Notes: generated from the sequence alone by a model not told the origin. A stretch of 64,000 bases of DNA from JAXGPP01 sp040766885 (GCA_040766885.1 JAXGPP010000004.1:310001-374000); one strand, 5' to 3'; counted from the stretch's first letter, positions 48,801 through 57,097 are shown. Translations and numbers: made by a program.

Positions 48801-49023
48801 CGCTGGCCAGCCGGGCAAGGAGATCCTCTACCCGGTCGCCACGGTGATCGTCGGCGGCCTGATCAGCTCAACCCTGCTCGACTTCTTTGTCCGCCCCGCC
48901 CTGTTCTGGCTCTTCGGCCGTCACGCCGCCGAGCGGCTCATCCGCCAGCGCGAACTGCTGGCCGACGAAACAGAAGCCGAGCTGATCGCCGGCTCTCACT
49001 GCTCTCCCGCCGCGCGCATTTGA
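45844..49023 (+). CDS. Heavy-metal RND pump (CusA/CzcA family)
   Basis: A 1059-residue HME-RND transporter, the inner-membrane pump of a tripartite metal-efflux system driven by proton uptake. Motifs: 'LPIDVFPDLDRPRVTVMTEA', 'GATGVQAVRSSSGIGLSMIQ', 'GGLAVAIGELVDDAIVDVEN' in TM4 with acidic residues for proton transfer, 'VEQPLQHVISQMLSGVKAQV', and the C-terminal TM set with 'ASMVGFISLAGIAARNGILL'. Twelve TM helices and two large periplasmic loops are expected. It is coupled to the adaptor gene (7-base gap) but no outer-membrane factor follows, so that component must be elsewhere. The metal (Cu/Ag versus Zn/Co/Cd) cannot be decided from the motifs. Confidence 0.95.
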   Translation: MLNAIIRFSLRYRLLTILAALVVLVYGSYTMYHLPIDVFPDLDRPRVTVMTEAPGLAPEEVETLVTFPLESVLNGATGVQAVRSSSGIGLSMIQVEFAWGTDIFVDRQVVNERLAVAADRLPEGVKPQLGPISSVMGQIMLIGMWSEGGKTSPMEVRTLADWVVRQRLQTIPGIAQVITMGGGRKQYQVLVDAAALRSYGVSLHDVERALAASNTNATGGYLNRGAQEYLVRSIGRLHDLEDMQHVVVKSGGERPVLLGQVARVVEAPQVPRGDAAVEGHPAVMITITKQPGKDTRFLTGEITKALHELKSSLPADIRLNPNVYQQRTFIELGVNNVIHALRDGSILVVVILFLFLLNFRTTFITLTAIPLSIVVTGLVFKWFGMSINTMTLGGLAVAIGELVDDAIVDVENIFRRLRENRQLADPKPALRVVYEASSEVRNSIVFSTILVVLVFVPLFAMGGMEGRLFTPLGVAYIVSIVASLLVSLTVTPVLSYWLLPKARVIAAEKDGRLLTLLKWLAGHAIRFSTRRPWPILATVALMVAVSLFLVTRLGRDFLPPFNEGTAQINLVLPPGDSLETSNRIAGMVERRLKDVPGVLSFGRRTGRAELDEHAEGVNMSEIIVTFAPDSEHTREEVLDRIREELTQVPGAVIAVEQPLQHVISQMLSGVKAQVGIKLYGDSLEVLRANADEIKMAIQDVPGVTDLMVEPQVEIPQLRIELNRPELALHGLNADDVNELVETAMNGRVVSEVVMGERKFDLLVRLDDEFRNDPEQLRRLVIDLPRGGQIPLSAVASIAEASGPNTINRENVRRRIIVQCNTSGRDLGGVVGDIQQRLKPVEANLPTGYFIEYSGQFESQQSATRTIGLLSIVSLACMFLTLYTLFRSANLSLQVLAALPMAAIGAVAALVLTGQTLTVASMVGFISLAGIAARNGILLIAHYLHLVRYEGESFSQAMVERAGKERLAPMLMTALCTGIALVPLIWAAGQPGKEILYPVATVIVGGLISSTLLDFFVRPALFWLFGRHAAERLIRQRELLADETEAELIAGSHCSPAARI

Positions 49024-49254
49024 TATTCACCGCCCGTCTTCGTAAGACGGAGTTGTAATGCGTCATCGCGGGCCGTGGGGCTTTGGCTGTCGGCAGCTCG
49101 TCGTTGTTGAGTCGCAAAGCGGCGGCAGCGCCAGCGGCATCGCAGCCGGCCGAAGCCGGGACTCCAGCGGCCGGCGATTGACTCCCGAACCGCCTGGCGC
49201 TACCCTGGTGGACAGTCTCGAATCACACCCGACACCCGACAGAGGAGTCGTGCC

Positions 49255-50766
49255 ATGGCTGAGCAAGTCACTCGACGGAGATTCGTGGGAACTGCGGCGG
49301 CGGTGGGAGTCGCCAGCATCGTGCCGCGGCACGTTCTCGGCGGCGCCGAACACGTCGCCCCCAGCGAGAAGATCACGGTCGCCCATATCGGCATGGGCAC
49401 ACAGGGGTTCCGCGAGTTGGGTGGCCTGCTCAACAACCCGCAGATCCAGGTCGTTGCGGTCTGCGACCCCAATACTGACAGCAACGACTATATCGAGTGG
49501 GGCAGGAACGGCATCCGCAACACGATCCGCGAACTGCTCGGTCAGCCGGGCTGGCGCGAGGGCGCCGGCGGCTGCCCCGGCGGCCGCGAGGTCGGCCGGG
49601 AAGTGGTCGACGGCTTCTACGCCCGCCAGAAGGGCGAGACCAAGTACAAAGCCTGCACGGCCTACGCCGATTACCGCGAATTGCTGGAGAAAGAAAAGGA
49701 TCTCGATGCCGTCAAGGTTATGACGCCCGACCATCTTCATGCCTGCGTTTCCATCGCGGCGATGAAGAAGGGCAAACACGTCATGATGCACAAGCCGCTG
49801 GCCAACCGCATGCACGAAGGCCGCCTGGTCGTCGAGACGGCGCGGTCGACCGGCGTGGCGACCCATTTGCTGGCCTACGGCTCCGGACGCGATAACGGGC
49901 GCATCGTCCAAAGCATCAAGGAGGGCGCGATCGGAAAACTGCGGGAGATCCACAACTGGACGAACCGCCCCGTGTGGCCCCAGTACACCGAAATCCCCGC
50001 GGACCGGCCGCCCGTGCCCAAGGGGCTCGACTGGGACCTCTGGCTGGGCCCGGCCGTCTACCGGCCCTTTCATCCCCACTACACCCACACCGTGTTCCGC
50101 GGCTGGTACGATTTCGGCGGCGGCTCGATGGCCGACATGGGGATCTACAGCCTCTGGCCGGTCTTTGCCGCTCTCAATCTGGCCCCTCCCACAAGCGCCG
50201 AGGCCTGGGCGACCCACACCTGCACGATCGTCGACAATGTCAGCCAGGTGGCGAAGAACGATTTCGCCTTCCCGACCGCCTGCCAACTGCGGTTCGTTTT
50301 CGCTCGGCCCGAAGGCGAGGGAACCATCGAACTGTTCTGGTACGACGGTGGCATGAAGCCGCGACTCCCAGCGGAGGTGGAGACGCTGGGGGCCGAGATG
50401 GGCCGCGAAGGTATCCTCTTCGTCGGCGACGAAGGGGCGATTCTGGCCGGCTTCCGCGGCGACAATCCGCAACTCTACGCCCGGGGAAAACGCAAGTCTC
50501 TGTGGGCCGCGTCGCCAGACGACGCACGGTCGAGCGATCGCAGCGAGCGCAATAACCCCTGGGTTGAGGCCATCGGCGGAGGCGAACCGTCACCCGGCAG
50601 TTTCCTGAACGCCGGATCGATCACCGACGCCGTGAACCTCGGTGCCGTAGCCCTCCGCGCTGGGAGCAAGGTGGTCTTCGACAGCCAGAACATGAAGATC
50701 ACCAATCTGCCCAGCGCAAACCAGTACCTGGTCCGCCAGTACCGCCCCGGTTGGGAACTTACATGA
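49255..50766 (+). CDS. Tat-exported Gfo/Idh/MocA family oxidoreductase
   Basis: A 503-residue oxidoreductase with an N-terminal Tat signal ('RRRFVGTAAAVGVASIVPRH'). The Rossmann domain follows ('VAHIGMGTQGFRELGGLLN', 'IQVVAVCDPNTDSND'), with 'DAVKVMTPDHLHACVSIAAM' and the catalytic lysine in 'MMHKPLANRMHEG'. The C-terminal domain has 'GWYDFGGGSMADMGIYSLWP'. Such NAD(P)-dependent enzymes act on sugars and derivatives; in planctomycetes they are numerous and often Tat-exported. GAGGAG is seven bases before the ATG. An unusual 'REGAGGCPGGREVGREV' insertion lies near residue 105. Its neighbour on the opposite strand is a sugar-isomerase-like gene, hinting at a shared pathway. Confidence 0.9.
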   Translation: MAEQVTRRRFVGTAAAVGVASIVPRHVLGGAEHVAPSEKITVAHIGMGTQGFRELGGLLNNPQIQVVAVCDPNTDSNDYIEWGRNGIRNTIRELLGQPGWREGAGGCPGGREVGREVVDGFYARQKGETKYKACTAYADYRELLEKEKDLDAVKVMTPDHLHACVSIAAMKKGKHVMMHKPLANRMHEGRLVVETARSTGVATHLLAYGSGRDNGRIVQSIKEGAIGKLREIHNWTNRPVWPQYTEIPADRPPVPKGLDWDLWLGPAVYRPFHPHYTHTVFRGWYDFGGGSMADMGIYSLWPVFAALNLAPPTSAEAWATHTCTIVDNVSQVAKNDFAFPTACQLRFVFARPEGEGTIELFWYDGGMKPRLPAEVETLGAEMGREGILFVGDEGAILAGFRGDNPQLYARGKRKSLWAASPDDARSSDRSERNNPWVEAIGGGEPSPGSFLNAGSITDAVNLGAVALRAGSKVVFDSQNMKITNLPSANQYLVRQYRPGWELT

Positions 50767-50815
50767 GTCCCAGCCTGGCCGTGTGCTCCGCGGAGATAGA
50801 GTGAATGCAAACGCC

Positions 50816-51880
50816 TCAGATTCCGAGCACCCGCCGAGCGTATTCCAGCGACGTGTCGATCCCCGCCGACTCGTGCGCCACTTGTTCGTCGATCGGCAAC
50901 CGGCTGATGTATCGCAACTGGCCCGCACGCTTCGCCCGGACAATTCGCAGCGTGCGGGCCAGGTCACTGCCGGGAACACCCGGCAGCGTGGCCCAGTATT
51001 TCTCGGTCAGAACGGGTACCTTGAGCGGATCGCGGGTGAGCGTCTCCAGGCTGAAGCGAACATCGGGCTTCGCGTGGCGAAGGATCTCAACCATCCTCCT
51101 GATATCGAGAAAACCATCGCCCAGCGGCACGTCGGCAAACAAGAATCCCTCGTCGTACTCCTCGACCGCCTGGTCCTTGAGGTGAACCGAAAACGCCCAG
51201 GGCGCAAGGGCCTCGACCACGGCAATCGGATCCTCTAACAGGGCGAAGCCGTTGCCCAGGTCGACGCAAGCGCCGACATACTCGCTGCCCGTCGCGCGCA
51301 GCAGGGCCACCTGCTCCTCCACGCGGCGGTCCTTGTGATTCTCGATCGCCAGTCGGACTCGGTGCTTCTCCAGGATCGGCACCGCCCGGGCCAGCGCCTG
51401 CCGGCTTTGCTCGGCCGCGGCCTGGAATTCCTGGAGGGTCTCGAACTGTTCGTAGCGCCGACCGGGCATGCTGGCCGTGCGGACGACCAGCACGCCCATT
51501 TCACCGGCCGTGCGAACTTCGGCCCCAAACCGTTCCACGTCCCGGTCGTTCCGCGGCAGGCCGACGATCCCTTCGACGTACATCCCGTACTCGGTGGCCC
51601 GCTCTCGCAGGTTGCGGCAATAGTGCGCATCGCGCACACCGAGCGGGAGTTGCACGCCACCGGCCCCGCGTGAGTGGCAGTAGTCGAGATAGGTGAGCGG
51701 TTCGAAAAGATCCCGCTTCGGCGCCTCGCTCTGGATCGCTTTCCGCCGGAGAGCCAGCGTATAGACGACCAGCCCGAGGCTGCTCTTCAACTCGCCCGAA
51801 GGCGGTGCCGCCCAGGAACTTCCTGCCACCGCGTGGGCCGCGCCGGCGGCCAGCCACGTGAGTGCGTCTCGCCGATTCAT
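50816..51880 (-). CDS. Sugar phosphate isomerase/epimerase-like TIM barrel
   Basis: A 354-residue xylose-isomerase-like TIM-barrel (AP endonuclease 2 superfamily). The N-terminus 'MNRRDALTWLAAGAAHAVAG' is a Tat-type signal. Barrel strands hold 'GGVQLPLGVRDAHYCRN', 'LAIENHKDRRVEEQVALLRA' (metal-ligand Glu), 'GACVDLGNGFALLEDP' (Asp), 'FSVHLKDQAVEEYDEGFLFA' (His) and 'FSLETLTRDP' (Glu). These fit a two-metal isomerase site. Substrate unknown. It overlaps nothing; the PhoD-like gene upstream on the same strand ends 12 bases before this start, so they are an operon. Confidence 0.82.
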   Translation of the reverse strand: MNRRDALTWLAAGAAHAVAGSSWAAPPSGELKSSLGLVVYTLALRRKAIQSEAPKRDLFEPLTYLDYCHSRGAGGVQLPLGVRDAHYCRNLRERATEYGMYVEGIVGLPRNDRDVERFGAEVRTAGEMGVLVVRTASMPGRRYEQFETLQEFQAAAEQSRQALARAVPILEKHRVRLAIENHKDRRVEEQVALLRATGSEYVGACVDLGNGFALLEDPIAVVEALAPWAFSVHLKDQAVEEYDEGFLFADVPLGDGFLDIRRMVEILRHAKPDVRFSLETLTRDPLKVPVLTEKYWATLPGVPGSDLARTLRIVRAKRAGQLRYISRLPIDEQVAHESAGIDTSLEYARRVLGI

Positions 51881-51892
51881 GTAATAACCCGC

Positions 51893-53755
51893 CTACTCGA
51901 GTTTCACGACCAGTTCCTTCTGTTCCTGCGGCGGCAGGGCTTTCACTCCCTTGATCTCCTTGGTCCTCTTGTCCTGGTCGCCGACGCGGACGGTGTACGT
52001 CCCGTCGCGGAACACCTTGGGTCGGAACTCGCGTCCCTGGATTCGCAGCGTGTAGACAATCTCGCCCTGCGCTTCGTCAATCACCTGGACGACCGCGTTG
52101 TCCATCCCGTCGATCTTCAACGTCGGCAGGTAGGCTGCGGCCTTCCTCCCGTAATTGTCGAGTTGGTGGATCGTCTTCGGCCAGCCGGGATACTGCCGCG
52201 CCTGAGGATCGGCCACATCGACGTTCCGCGGCCAGCATTCCAGCGTGATCGTGCGGTCGGGCTTGTTGAAACGGACCACGCCGAAGCCGGCGGCCCGTGT
52301 GGTGAGCTTATCGTGGTTCTCCTCGGGACTCGGATTGGCCACCGCCCAGACCGTCAGCTTGTTGCCGAAGCCGTCGGTGTGCTGGCCCGTGTATTCCGGC
52401 ATGCCCGGTTGGCGGTTCTTGCCGGGTTCAAGCGGCGCCCACCAGCGCAGGTAGAGGTTGGCGATCGACGGGACGCACAACGAGTAGCCGGCGTCGTCCC
52501 AGTCGTCGATGCCGTGGTGGATGATCGTGCCCAGGTGCTGGTCTCCGGCAATGTGCAAGGCAAAAGCCTTGCGCATCTCGGCCAGTGCTTGGTTGCGGCC
52601 GGTTTGCGGCCAGCCATTCGAATCGAGGTCCGCGAGGATACGGTTGTCGCGCGTGCCGTGGATATGCGCGCCGCCGCAGAAGATGGTCTGGGAAAGAACC
52701 GCTTTCATGTCCGCCCCGCGCCAATCGGCCGCCCACTCGCGCAGAAATTTCAGTTGCCGCTCCCCTAGCAACTCGGCGCCGGGCACGTCGAGCGACTTGG
52801 GATCGTAGTCCGGATCGTTCACGTGGTCGGGCCGCGGCCCCATTTCGGGAACCAGGCCCTGGGGACCGCTCTTGAACTTGCGGTCTTCGATCACCGCGAA
52901 GCTGATCCCGCCCCAATTGAAAGCCGTGTAGTAAACGCCGATGCCGCGCTCGATGGGCGTCGGATCGTACGGATCGGGAAGGTGGCTGGTTTGCGCCCGT
53001 TCCACTTCCTGAACGTACTCCACCGGCTTGAAGTAACCGCCGTCGTGTCCCTGGGCGACGAACGATTGCTTGCCTCCCGCGCCCCACAGGTTCGGATGAC
53101 CGACATCGTGGTCGTCGGGTATGGTGATCGTCGGCGTATTGCGGATCGCCTCGCCGAAGTCTCGACCGAACTTGAGCCAGTAGGCATAGTGCCGGTTGTG
53201 GTCGTACACCTGGTCGCCCGAGAAGAACAGCAAGTCGGGCTTGAGCTTCTTCAGGTTCTCGACGATGTCGGTCCGCGGAATGTCGCCGCCGTGGCCCGGG
53301 TAGATCGAGTTGCCCGTAAAAGCGGCAACGATGATCTCCGATTTCTCCAGCGGATCGCGGCGGATCAGCCCTTCGTACACCGCCGACTCGCCGTGCCGCA
53401 CCCGATAGGGCACCTCCTGCGTCATGTCCCAGTTCTCCACGCGGAACGGCGCCGTCCAGCCGGGAGTGACAACCTCCGTCGTCCCGACCTGCTCCCACTG
53501 TCCGCCCCGGTTCACTTCCAGGCGGACAGTCCGCGGATCGGTATCGTCGAGCGGGTAGAGTTGCGCGGTGAGCTTGAGCGTGTTGTTGTGGACCGTGTAC
53601 AGCGCAAAGCAGATGATCTGGTCCTTGCTCACCTGCGGAATCGTCAGCAAATCGGCTTGCTGGCCGCGCCCCGCCGGCCGTTTGGCTTCCCCGGCCGAGG
53701 CAGCGATCGTAACAGCTAGAGCCAGCGCCAACCCAAAAAGAGCGGATCGTTTCAT
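51893..53755 (-). CDS. PhoD-like alkaline phosphatase (metallophosphatase)
   Basis: A 620-residue secreted PhoD-type metallophosphatase. A signal peptide (MKRSALFGLALALAVTIAAS) is followed by an N-terminal Ig-like domain, then the phosphatase core: 'LLFFSGDQVYDHNRHYAYWL' and 'ITIPDDHDVGHPNLWG' give Asp/Asn/His metal ligands, and 'HIAGDQHLGTIIHHGID' gives the last His pair. The usual first D-x-T/H of the family reads 'AFTGNSIYPGH' here, so one ligand position differs. PhoD enzymes hydrolyse phosphodiesters and monoesters, with Ca or Fe. AAGGAGG five bases before the ATG is a very strong ribosome binding site. It is likely co-transcribed with the TIM-barrel gene. Confidence 0.83.
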   Translation of the reverse strand: MKRSALFGLALALAVTIAASAGEAKRPAGRGQQADLLTIPQVSKDQIICFALYTVHNNTLKLTAQLYPLDDTDPRTVRLEVNRGGQWEQVGTTEVVTPGWTAPFRVENWDMTQEVPYRVRHGESAVYEGLIRRDPLEKSEIIVAAFTGNSIYPGHGGDIPRTDIVENLKKLKPDLLFFSGDQVYDHNRHYAYWLKFGRDFGEAIRNTPTITIPDDHDVGHPNLWGAGGKQSFVAQGHDGGYFKPVEYVQEVERAQTSHLPDPYDPTPIERGIGVYYTAFNWGGISFAVIEDRKFKSGPQGLVPEMGPRPDHVNDPDYDPKSLDVPGAELLGERQLKFLREWAADWRGADMKAVLSQTIFCGGAHIHGTRDNRILADLDSNGWPQTGRNQALAEMRKAFALHIAGDQHLGTIIHHGIDDWDDAGYSLCVPSIANLYLRWWAPLEPGKNRQPGMPEYTGQHTDGFGNKLTVWAVANPSPEENHDKLTTRAAGFGVVRFNKPDRTITLECWPRNVDVADPQARQYPGWPKTIHQLDNYGRKAAAYLPTLKIDGMDNAVVQVIDEAQGEIVYTLRIQGREFRPKVFRDGTYTVRVGDQDKRTKEIKGVKALPPQEQKELVVKLE

Positions 53756-53968
53756 GACAGCCTCCTTGTGACAGACCTGATGCGACGGTTCAGTCTATTG
53801 GCATCGTGGCCTGAATGGCAACTCACATTCCTGGCATTTTCAAGTCGCCGAAACGTATCCCGTGACGCCCCCGATCGTTGCGCGAATCGCCCGCAAGCGT
53901 TGCGTCATCGACCTGGACGCCAATAAAATGGGGCCGGCAACGAGAATCCCCTTCAAGGAGTACGCATC

Positions 53969-55072
53969 ATGACGCGCACGGCCTGGTGGTTATTGATTGT
54001 CGGTGTGTGGTGCGGAGTGTCGACGGCGGCGGAGCTCGAGCACTTAGACGTCTACAAGTCGGGTGCCGACGGCTATCACACCTATCGCATCCCGGCCATC
54101 GAAACCACGCCCGACGGAACCCTGCTGGCCTTCGCCGAGGCCCGCAAGTACAACCAGGCCGATCCCGGCTACGGCAAGCAGGACATCGACCTCGTGCTGA
54201 AGCGCAGCACCGACGGCGGCCGAACCTGGTCGCCGATGACGATCGTCGAAGATCCGGGCGAGTTGTGGTCGGCCGCCAATCCGGCGACGATCGTCGATCG
54301 CCAGACGGGCCGAGTGTGGGTCCTCTATCTCCGCGGCAAACCCGAGCGGAATACCGAGACCGCCCGGCCGGGCACCGACGACGTCCAGACGCTCGCCCGC
54401 TACTCCAGCGACCAAGGGGCGACCTGGTCGGAGCCGATCGACATCACGGCGGTGGCTCGCGACATGTCGGCCGCCGATTGGCGCACGAGCGTCGTCGGGC
54501 CGGGCGGAGCGATCCAGCACTCCAGCGGCCGGCTCGTCGCCGCCGTCTGGAAACACGCTCCCTACCAGGACTTCGCCATCTTCAGCGACGATCATGGCGC
54601 CAACTGGCAGCGGGGCGAACTGGTGCCGGGCGGAATCCCGGGCGACGAATGCCAGATCGTCGAACTGCCCGATGGACGGCTGCTGATGGACATTCGGCAG
54701 CAATCCGGTCCGCACCGCTGGATGGCGGTGAGCGAAGACCGCGGCCAGACCTGGTCCAAGCCGCGGCCCGGCGTCACGGTCACGCCCGTCGCCACCGCGA
54801 TCGAACGCTACACGACCGACTCCGGCGACCGCATCCTGTGGACCGGCCCCAAAGGCCCCGGCCGGGCGAACCTGGTGATCCGCACGAGCACCGACGGCGG
54901 GCTGACCTTTCCGACGGAGCGATTGCTTTACGAAGGCCCGTCGGCCTACTCCGATCTCACGGTCCTGCCCGACAAGACCGTGGGCGTGCTCTGGGAGCGG
55001 GGCGTGAAGAGCGGCTACGAGTTCATCACATTCACGCCCGTCGCACGCCAGCTCGTCGAAGCGAAGCCGTAG
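53969..55072 (+). CDS. Exported sialidase-like (BNR repeat) exo-glycosidase
   Basis: A 367-residue secreted sialidase-like six-bladed propeller. The signal peptide (MTRTAWWLLIVGVWCGVSTA) is followed by 'YHTYRIPAIETTPDGTLLAF' with the catalytic-triad Arg (YRIP) and 'AEARKYNQ'. Asp-boxes appear four times: 'STDGGRTW', 'SSDQGATW', 'SEDRGQTW' and 'STDGGLTF'. 'GDECQIVELPDGRLLMDIRQ' provides a candidate Glu and a second Arg, and 'PSAYSDLTVLPD' the tyrosine. These fit GH33 exo-alpha-sialidase. True sialidase activity versus a related sugar specificity cannot be decided. AAGGAG lies eight bases before the ATG. It is divergent from the PhoD-like gene. Confidence 0.88.
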   Translation: MTRTAWWLLIVGVWCGVSTAAELEHLDVYKSGADGYHTYRIPAIETTPDGTLLAFAEARKYNQADPGYGKQDIDLVLKRSTDGGRTWSPMTIVEDPGELWSAANPATIVDRQTGRVWVLYLRGKPERNTETARPGTDDVQTLARYSSDQGATWSEPIDITAVARDMSAADWRTSVVGPGGAIQHSSGRLVAAVWKHAPYQDFAIFSDDHGANWQRGELVPGGIPGDECQIVELPDGRLLMDIRQQSGPHRWMAVSEDRGQTWSKPRPGVTVTPVATAIERYTTDSGDRILWTGPKGPGRANLVIRTSTDGGLTFPTERLLYEGPSAYSDLTVLPDKTVGVLWERGVKSGYEFITFTPVARQLVEAKP

Positions 55073-55086
55073 TGGAACAGCCCAGT

Positions 55087-55110
55087 TTGTGGCGCAGGCG
55101 TCTCGCCTGC
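55087..55110. repeat. Copy 1 of a dispersed short repeat with hairpin core
   Basis: A 24-base word, TTGTGGCGCAGGCG followed by TCTCGCCTGC, with the perfect stem GCAGGCG-TCT-CGCCTGC (55094-55110). It is 14 bases after the sialidase stop. The copy at 56172-56195 matches at 22 of 24 positions. Short repeats of this kind are scattered in planctomycete intergenic DNA; role unknown (terminator-like or mobile remnant). Confidence 0.55.
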
Positions 55111-55180
55111 ATCCTCGCAGCCGTCCTTCCTGCACCACGAGAACCGCCACCCCGTACGTCCGCCAAGAGGAGCTCTGCTC

Positions 55181-56089
55181 ATGCTACCGAATCTCAACCG
55201 TCGCGGCTTCATCAAGGCCGGTTCGGCGATCGCCACCGGCGCGTGCTTTGCCGGCCTCCGCGGCATAAATGCTCTGGCGGCCGACATGGTCCAGAGCAGT
55301 TCGCCGTCGGCCGCCAAGATCGGGTGGCTGCTCGGAGTGCAGCAGTATACGTTTCGCCGCTTCTCGTTCTACGAGACGCTCGACATGATGGTGAAGCTGG
55401 GCATCGAGCGCGTCGAGCCCGCTTTCTTCCTGCCGCTCGACAAAGCCCGGCCGGGCCTGGCGACCAACGAAGACCTCTCGCCCGAACTCCGCCGGGAAGT
55501 CAATCAGCGGTTGGCCGATCGCGGACTCTCCATGCCGGTGTTCTACAGCAATCTCGATGCCGACGCCGATCGTGCTCGGAAGATCTTCGACTTCTGCAAG
55601 GAAATGGGCGCCGGCACGATTGTTGCCGAACCGCCCGCCGAAGCGTTCGACATGATCGAGAAACTCTGCGAAGAGTACGAGATCAACCTGGCAATCCACA
55701 ACCATCCCAAGTCGCCTGAGTCGAAATACTGGAACCCCGACAGCGTGCTCGCCGCCTGCCAGGGGCGCTCGCCGCGGATCGGCGGTTGCTGCGACACCGG
55801 GCATTGGGTCCGCTCGGGGCTGGACCCGGTCGACTGCCTGAAGCGGATGGAGGGCCGCGTGCTCGGCTTCCATCTCAAGGACGTGATCGAAGCCGGCAAA
55901 CCCGAGGCCCGCGATGTCCCGCTGGGCGAAGGCAAGGCAAACTATGCCGAGGTGCTCAACGAACTCCATCGCCAGGGCTACAAGGGTGTGCTGATCATCG
56001 AGTACGAGCACGACTCGCCCGAACTGATGACCGACGTCGCCAAATGCGTGGCTTTCGTGGAGAAGTGGGCCCAGTCGCATCGCCAATAG
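55181..56089 (+). CDS. Sugar phosphate isomerase/epimerase-like TIM barrel (second copy)
   Basis: A 302-residue TIM-barrel of the xylose-isomerase-like superfamily. N-terminus 'MLPNLNRRGFIKAGSAIATG' is a Tat-type signal. Core: 'LGVQQYTFRRFSFYETLDMM', 'PAEAFDMIEKLCEEYEINLA', 'IHNHPKSPESKYW', 'GGCCDTGHWVRSGLDPVDCL' with Asp and His metal ligands, 'GFHLKDVIEAG' and 'IIEYEHDSPELMTDVAKCV' with Glu. These are the usual planctomycete isomerase/epimerase signatures. It is not a close copy of the gene at 50816-51880, so the two likely use different sugars. AGAGGAG is eight bases before the ATG. Confidence 0.85.
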   Translation: MLPNLNRRGFIKAGSAIATGACFAGLRGINALAADMVQSSSPSAAKIGWLLGVQQYTFRRFSFYETLDMMVKLGIERVEPAFFLPLDKARPGLATNEDLSPELRREVNQRLADRGLSMPVFYSNLDADADRARKIFDFCKEMGAGTIVAEPPAEAFDMIEKLCEEYEINLAIHNHPKSPESKYWNPDSVLAACQGRSPRIGGCCDTGHWVRSGLDPVDCLKRMEGRVLGFHLKDVIEAGKPEARDVPLGEGKANYAEVLNELHRQGYKGVLIIEYEHDSPELMTDVAKCVAFVEKWAQSHRQ

Positions 56090-56171
56090 CCCGCCGTCAA
56101 GGCTGTTTCCCCCGAACCTTCTCCCTTGCCGCTCTCTCCTTGGCAGGGGATACTCTTGGTGTCTCGCCTTA

Positions 56172-56195
56172 TTGTGGTGCAGGCGTCTAGCCTGC
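56172..56195. repeat. Copy 2 of a dispersed short repeat with hairpin core
   Basis: TTGTGGTGCAGGCG followed by TCTAGCCTGC; the stem is GCAGGC (56179-56184) with GCCTGC (56190-56195), loop GTCTA. It differs from copy 1 at two positions. It lies between the isomerase gene and hisH, again in intergenic sequence and in the same orientation. Confidence 0.55.
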
Positions 56196-56292
56196 CTAAG
56201 ACTGGTCCCGACGTCCCGCCTGCCCGAATCGTCGATTCCGGCTCCGCGGAACGGGAGCCGCGTCCATTGCCCCCGCAGACTTCCACCACTTC

Positions 56293-56898
56293 ATGATCGC
56301 CATCATCGATTACGGCATGGGCAATCTTCGCAGCGTCGAAAAGGGCTTCGCGAAGGTGGGCCATGCCGCGGAAGTCACCAGCGATCCCGCCGTGATCCGC
56401 AAGGCGTCGAAGGTCGTCCTGCCCGGCGTGGGGGCCTTCGAAGATGCGATCGGCGAACTCCATCGCCACGAGCTCATCCGGCCGATCCACGAAGCGATCG
56501 ATGCCGGCAAACCCTTCCTGGGCATCTGTCTCGGCCTGCAATTGCTATTCGAGACGAGTTACGAGAACGGTCGCCACCAGGGGCTCGGCGTGCTGGAAGG
56601 CGATGTCGTCCGATTTGATCTTCCGGAGGAGTACTCTGTCCCCCACATGGGCTGGAACCAGGCGCGGATCCGTCGCCGGCCCCCGCTGCTCGACCACTTG
56701 GACGACGGCACCTACTTCTACTTCGTCCACTCCTACTACGTGGTGCCTCGCGATGATTCGGTGGTGGCAGTCGAAACAGACTACGGGCGGCCGTTCTGCG
56801 CGATGATCTGGCGCGACAACGTCTTCGCCACCCAGTTCCACCCCGAAAAAAGTCAGGCGGCCGGCCTGCGAATCCTGCGCAACTTCGCTGATTTATAG
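56293..56898 (+). CDS. hisH: Imidazole glycerol phosphate synthase, glutamine amidotransferase subunit
   Basis: HisH supplies ammonia from glutamine to HisF for imidazole ring closure in histidine synthesis. The 201-residue product has 'IIDYGMGNLRSVEKGFAKVG', oxyanion 'VVLPGVGAFEDAIGEL', the catalytic Cys79 in 'FLGICLGLQLLFE', and the His/Glu pair in 'ATQFHPEKSQAAG'. 'PHMGWNQARI' and 'FYFVHSYYV' are family markers. Length is normal. No ribosome binding site precedes the ATG. hisA follows 199 bases later on the same strand; the partner hisF is not in the window. Confidence 0.95.
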   Translation: MIAIIDYGMGNLRSVEKGFAKVGHAAEVTSDPAVIRKASKVVLPGVGAFEDAIGELHRHELIRPIHEAIDAGKPFLGICLGLQLLFETSYENGRHQGLGVLEGDVVRFDLPEEYSVPHMGWNQARIRRRPPLLDHLDDGTYFYFVHSYYVVPRDDSVVAVETDYGRPFCAMIWRDNVFATQFHPEKSQAAGLRILRNFADL

Positions 56899-57097
56899 GT
56901 CCGCGCCGTGGCCAATCTACGACCGAGCCACCTCACCGCCGCCCGTCACGTCTCCTCCCTTTCGCCACGCGGCCGAACGGCCCTCTGAAACCTCCCACCC
57001 GGCCGCCCATGGCCCAGTTGCTGCTTGCCAAGCGGTTTTCGCTGTGTCATATTGCGTGTTTCGTCACTCGAACCGAGCGATAGGGAGTATCGGACGC

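Noticed and set aside
54044..55150. Open frame antisense to the sialidase-like gene
   Set aside because: The plus strand has a signal peptide, Asp-boxes and a ribosome binding site; the minus frame has none.
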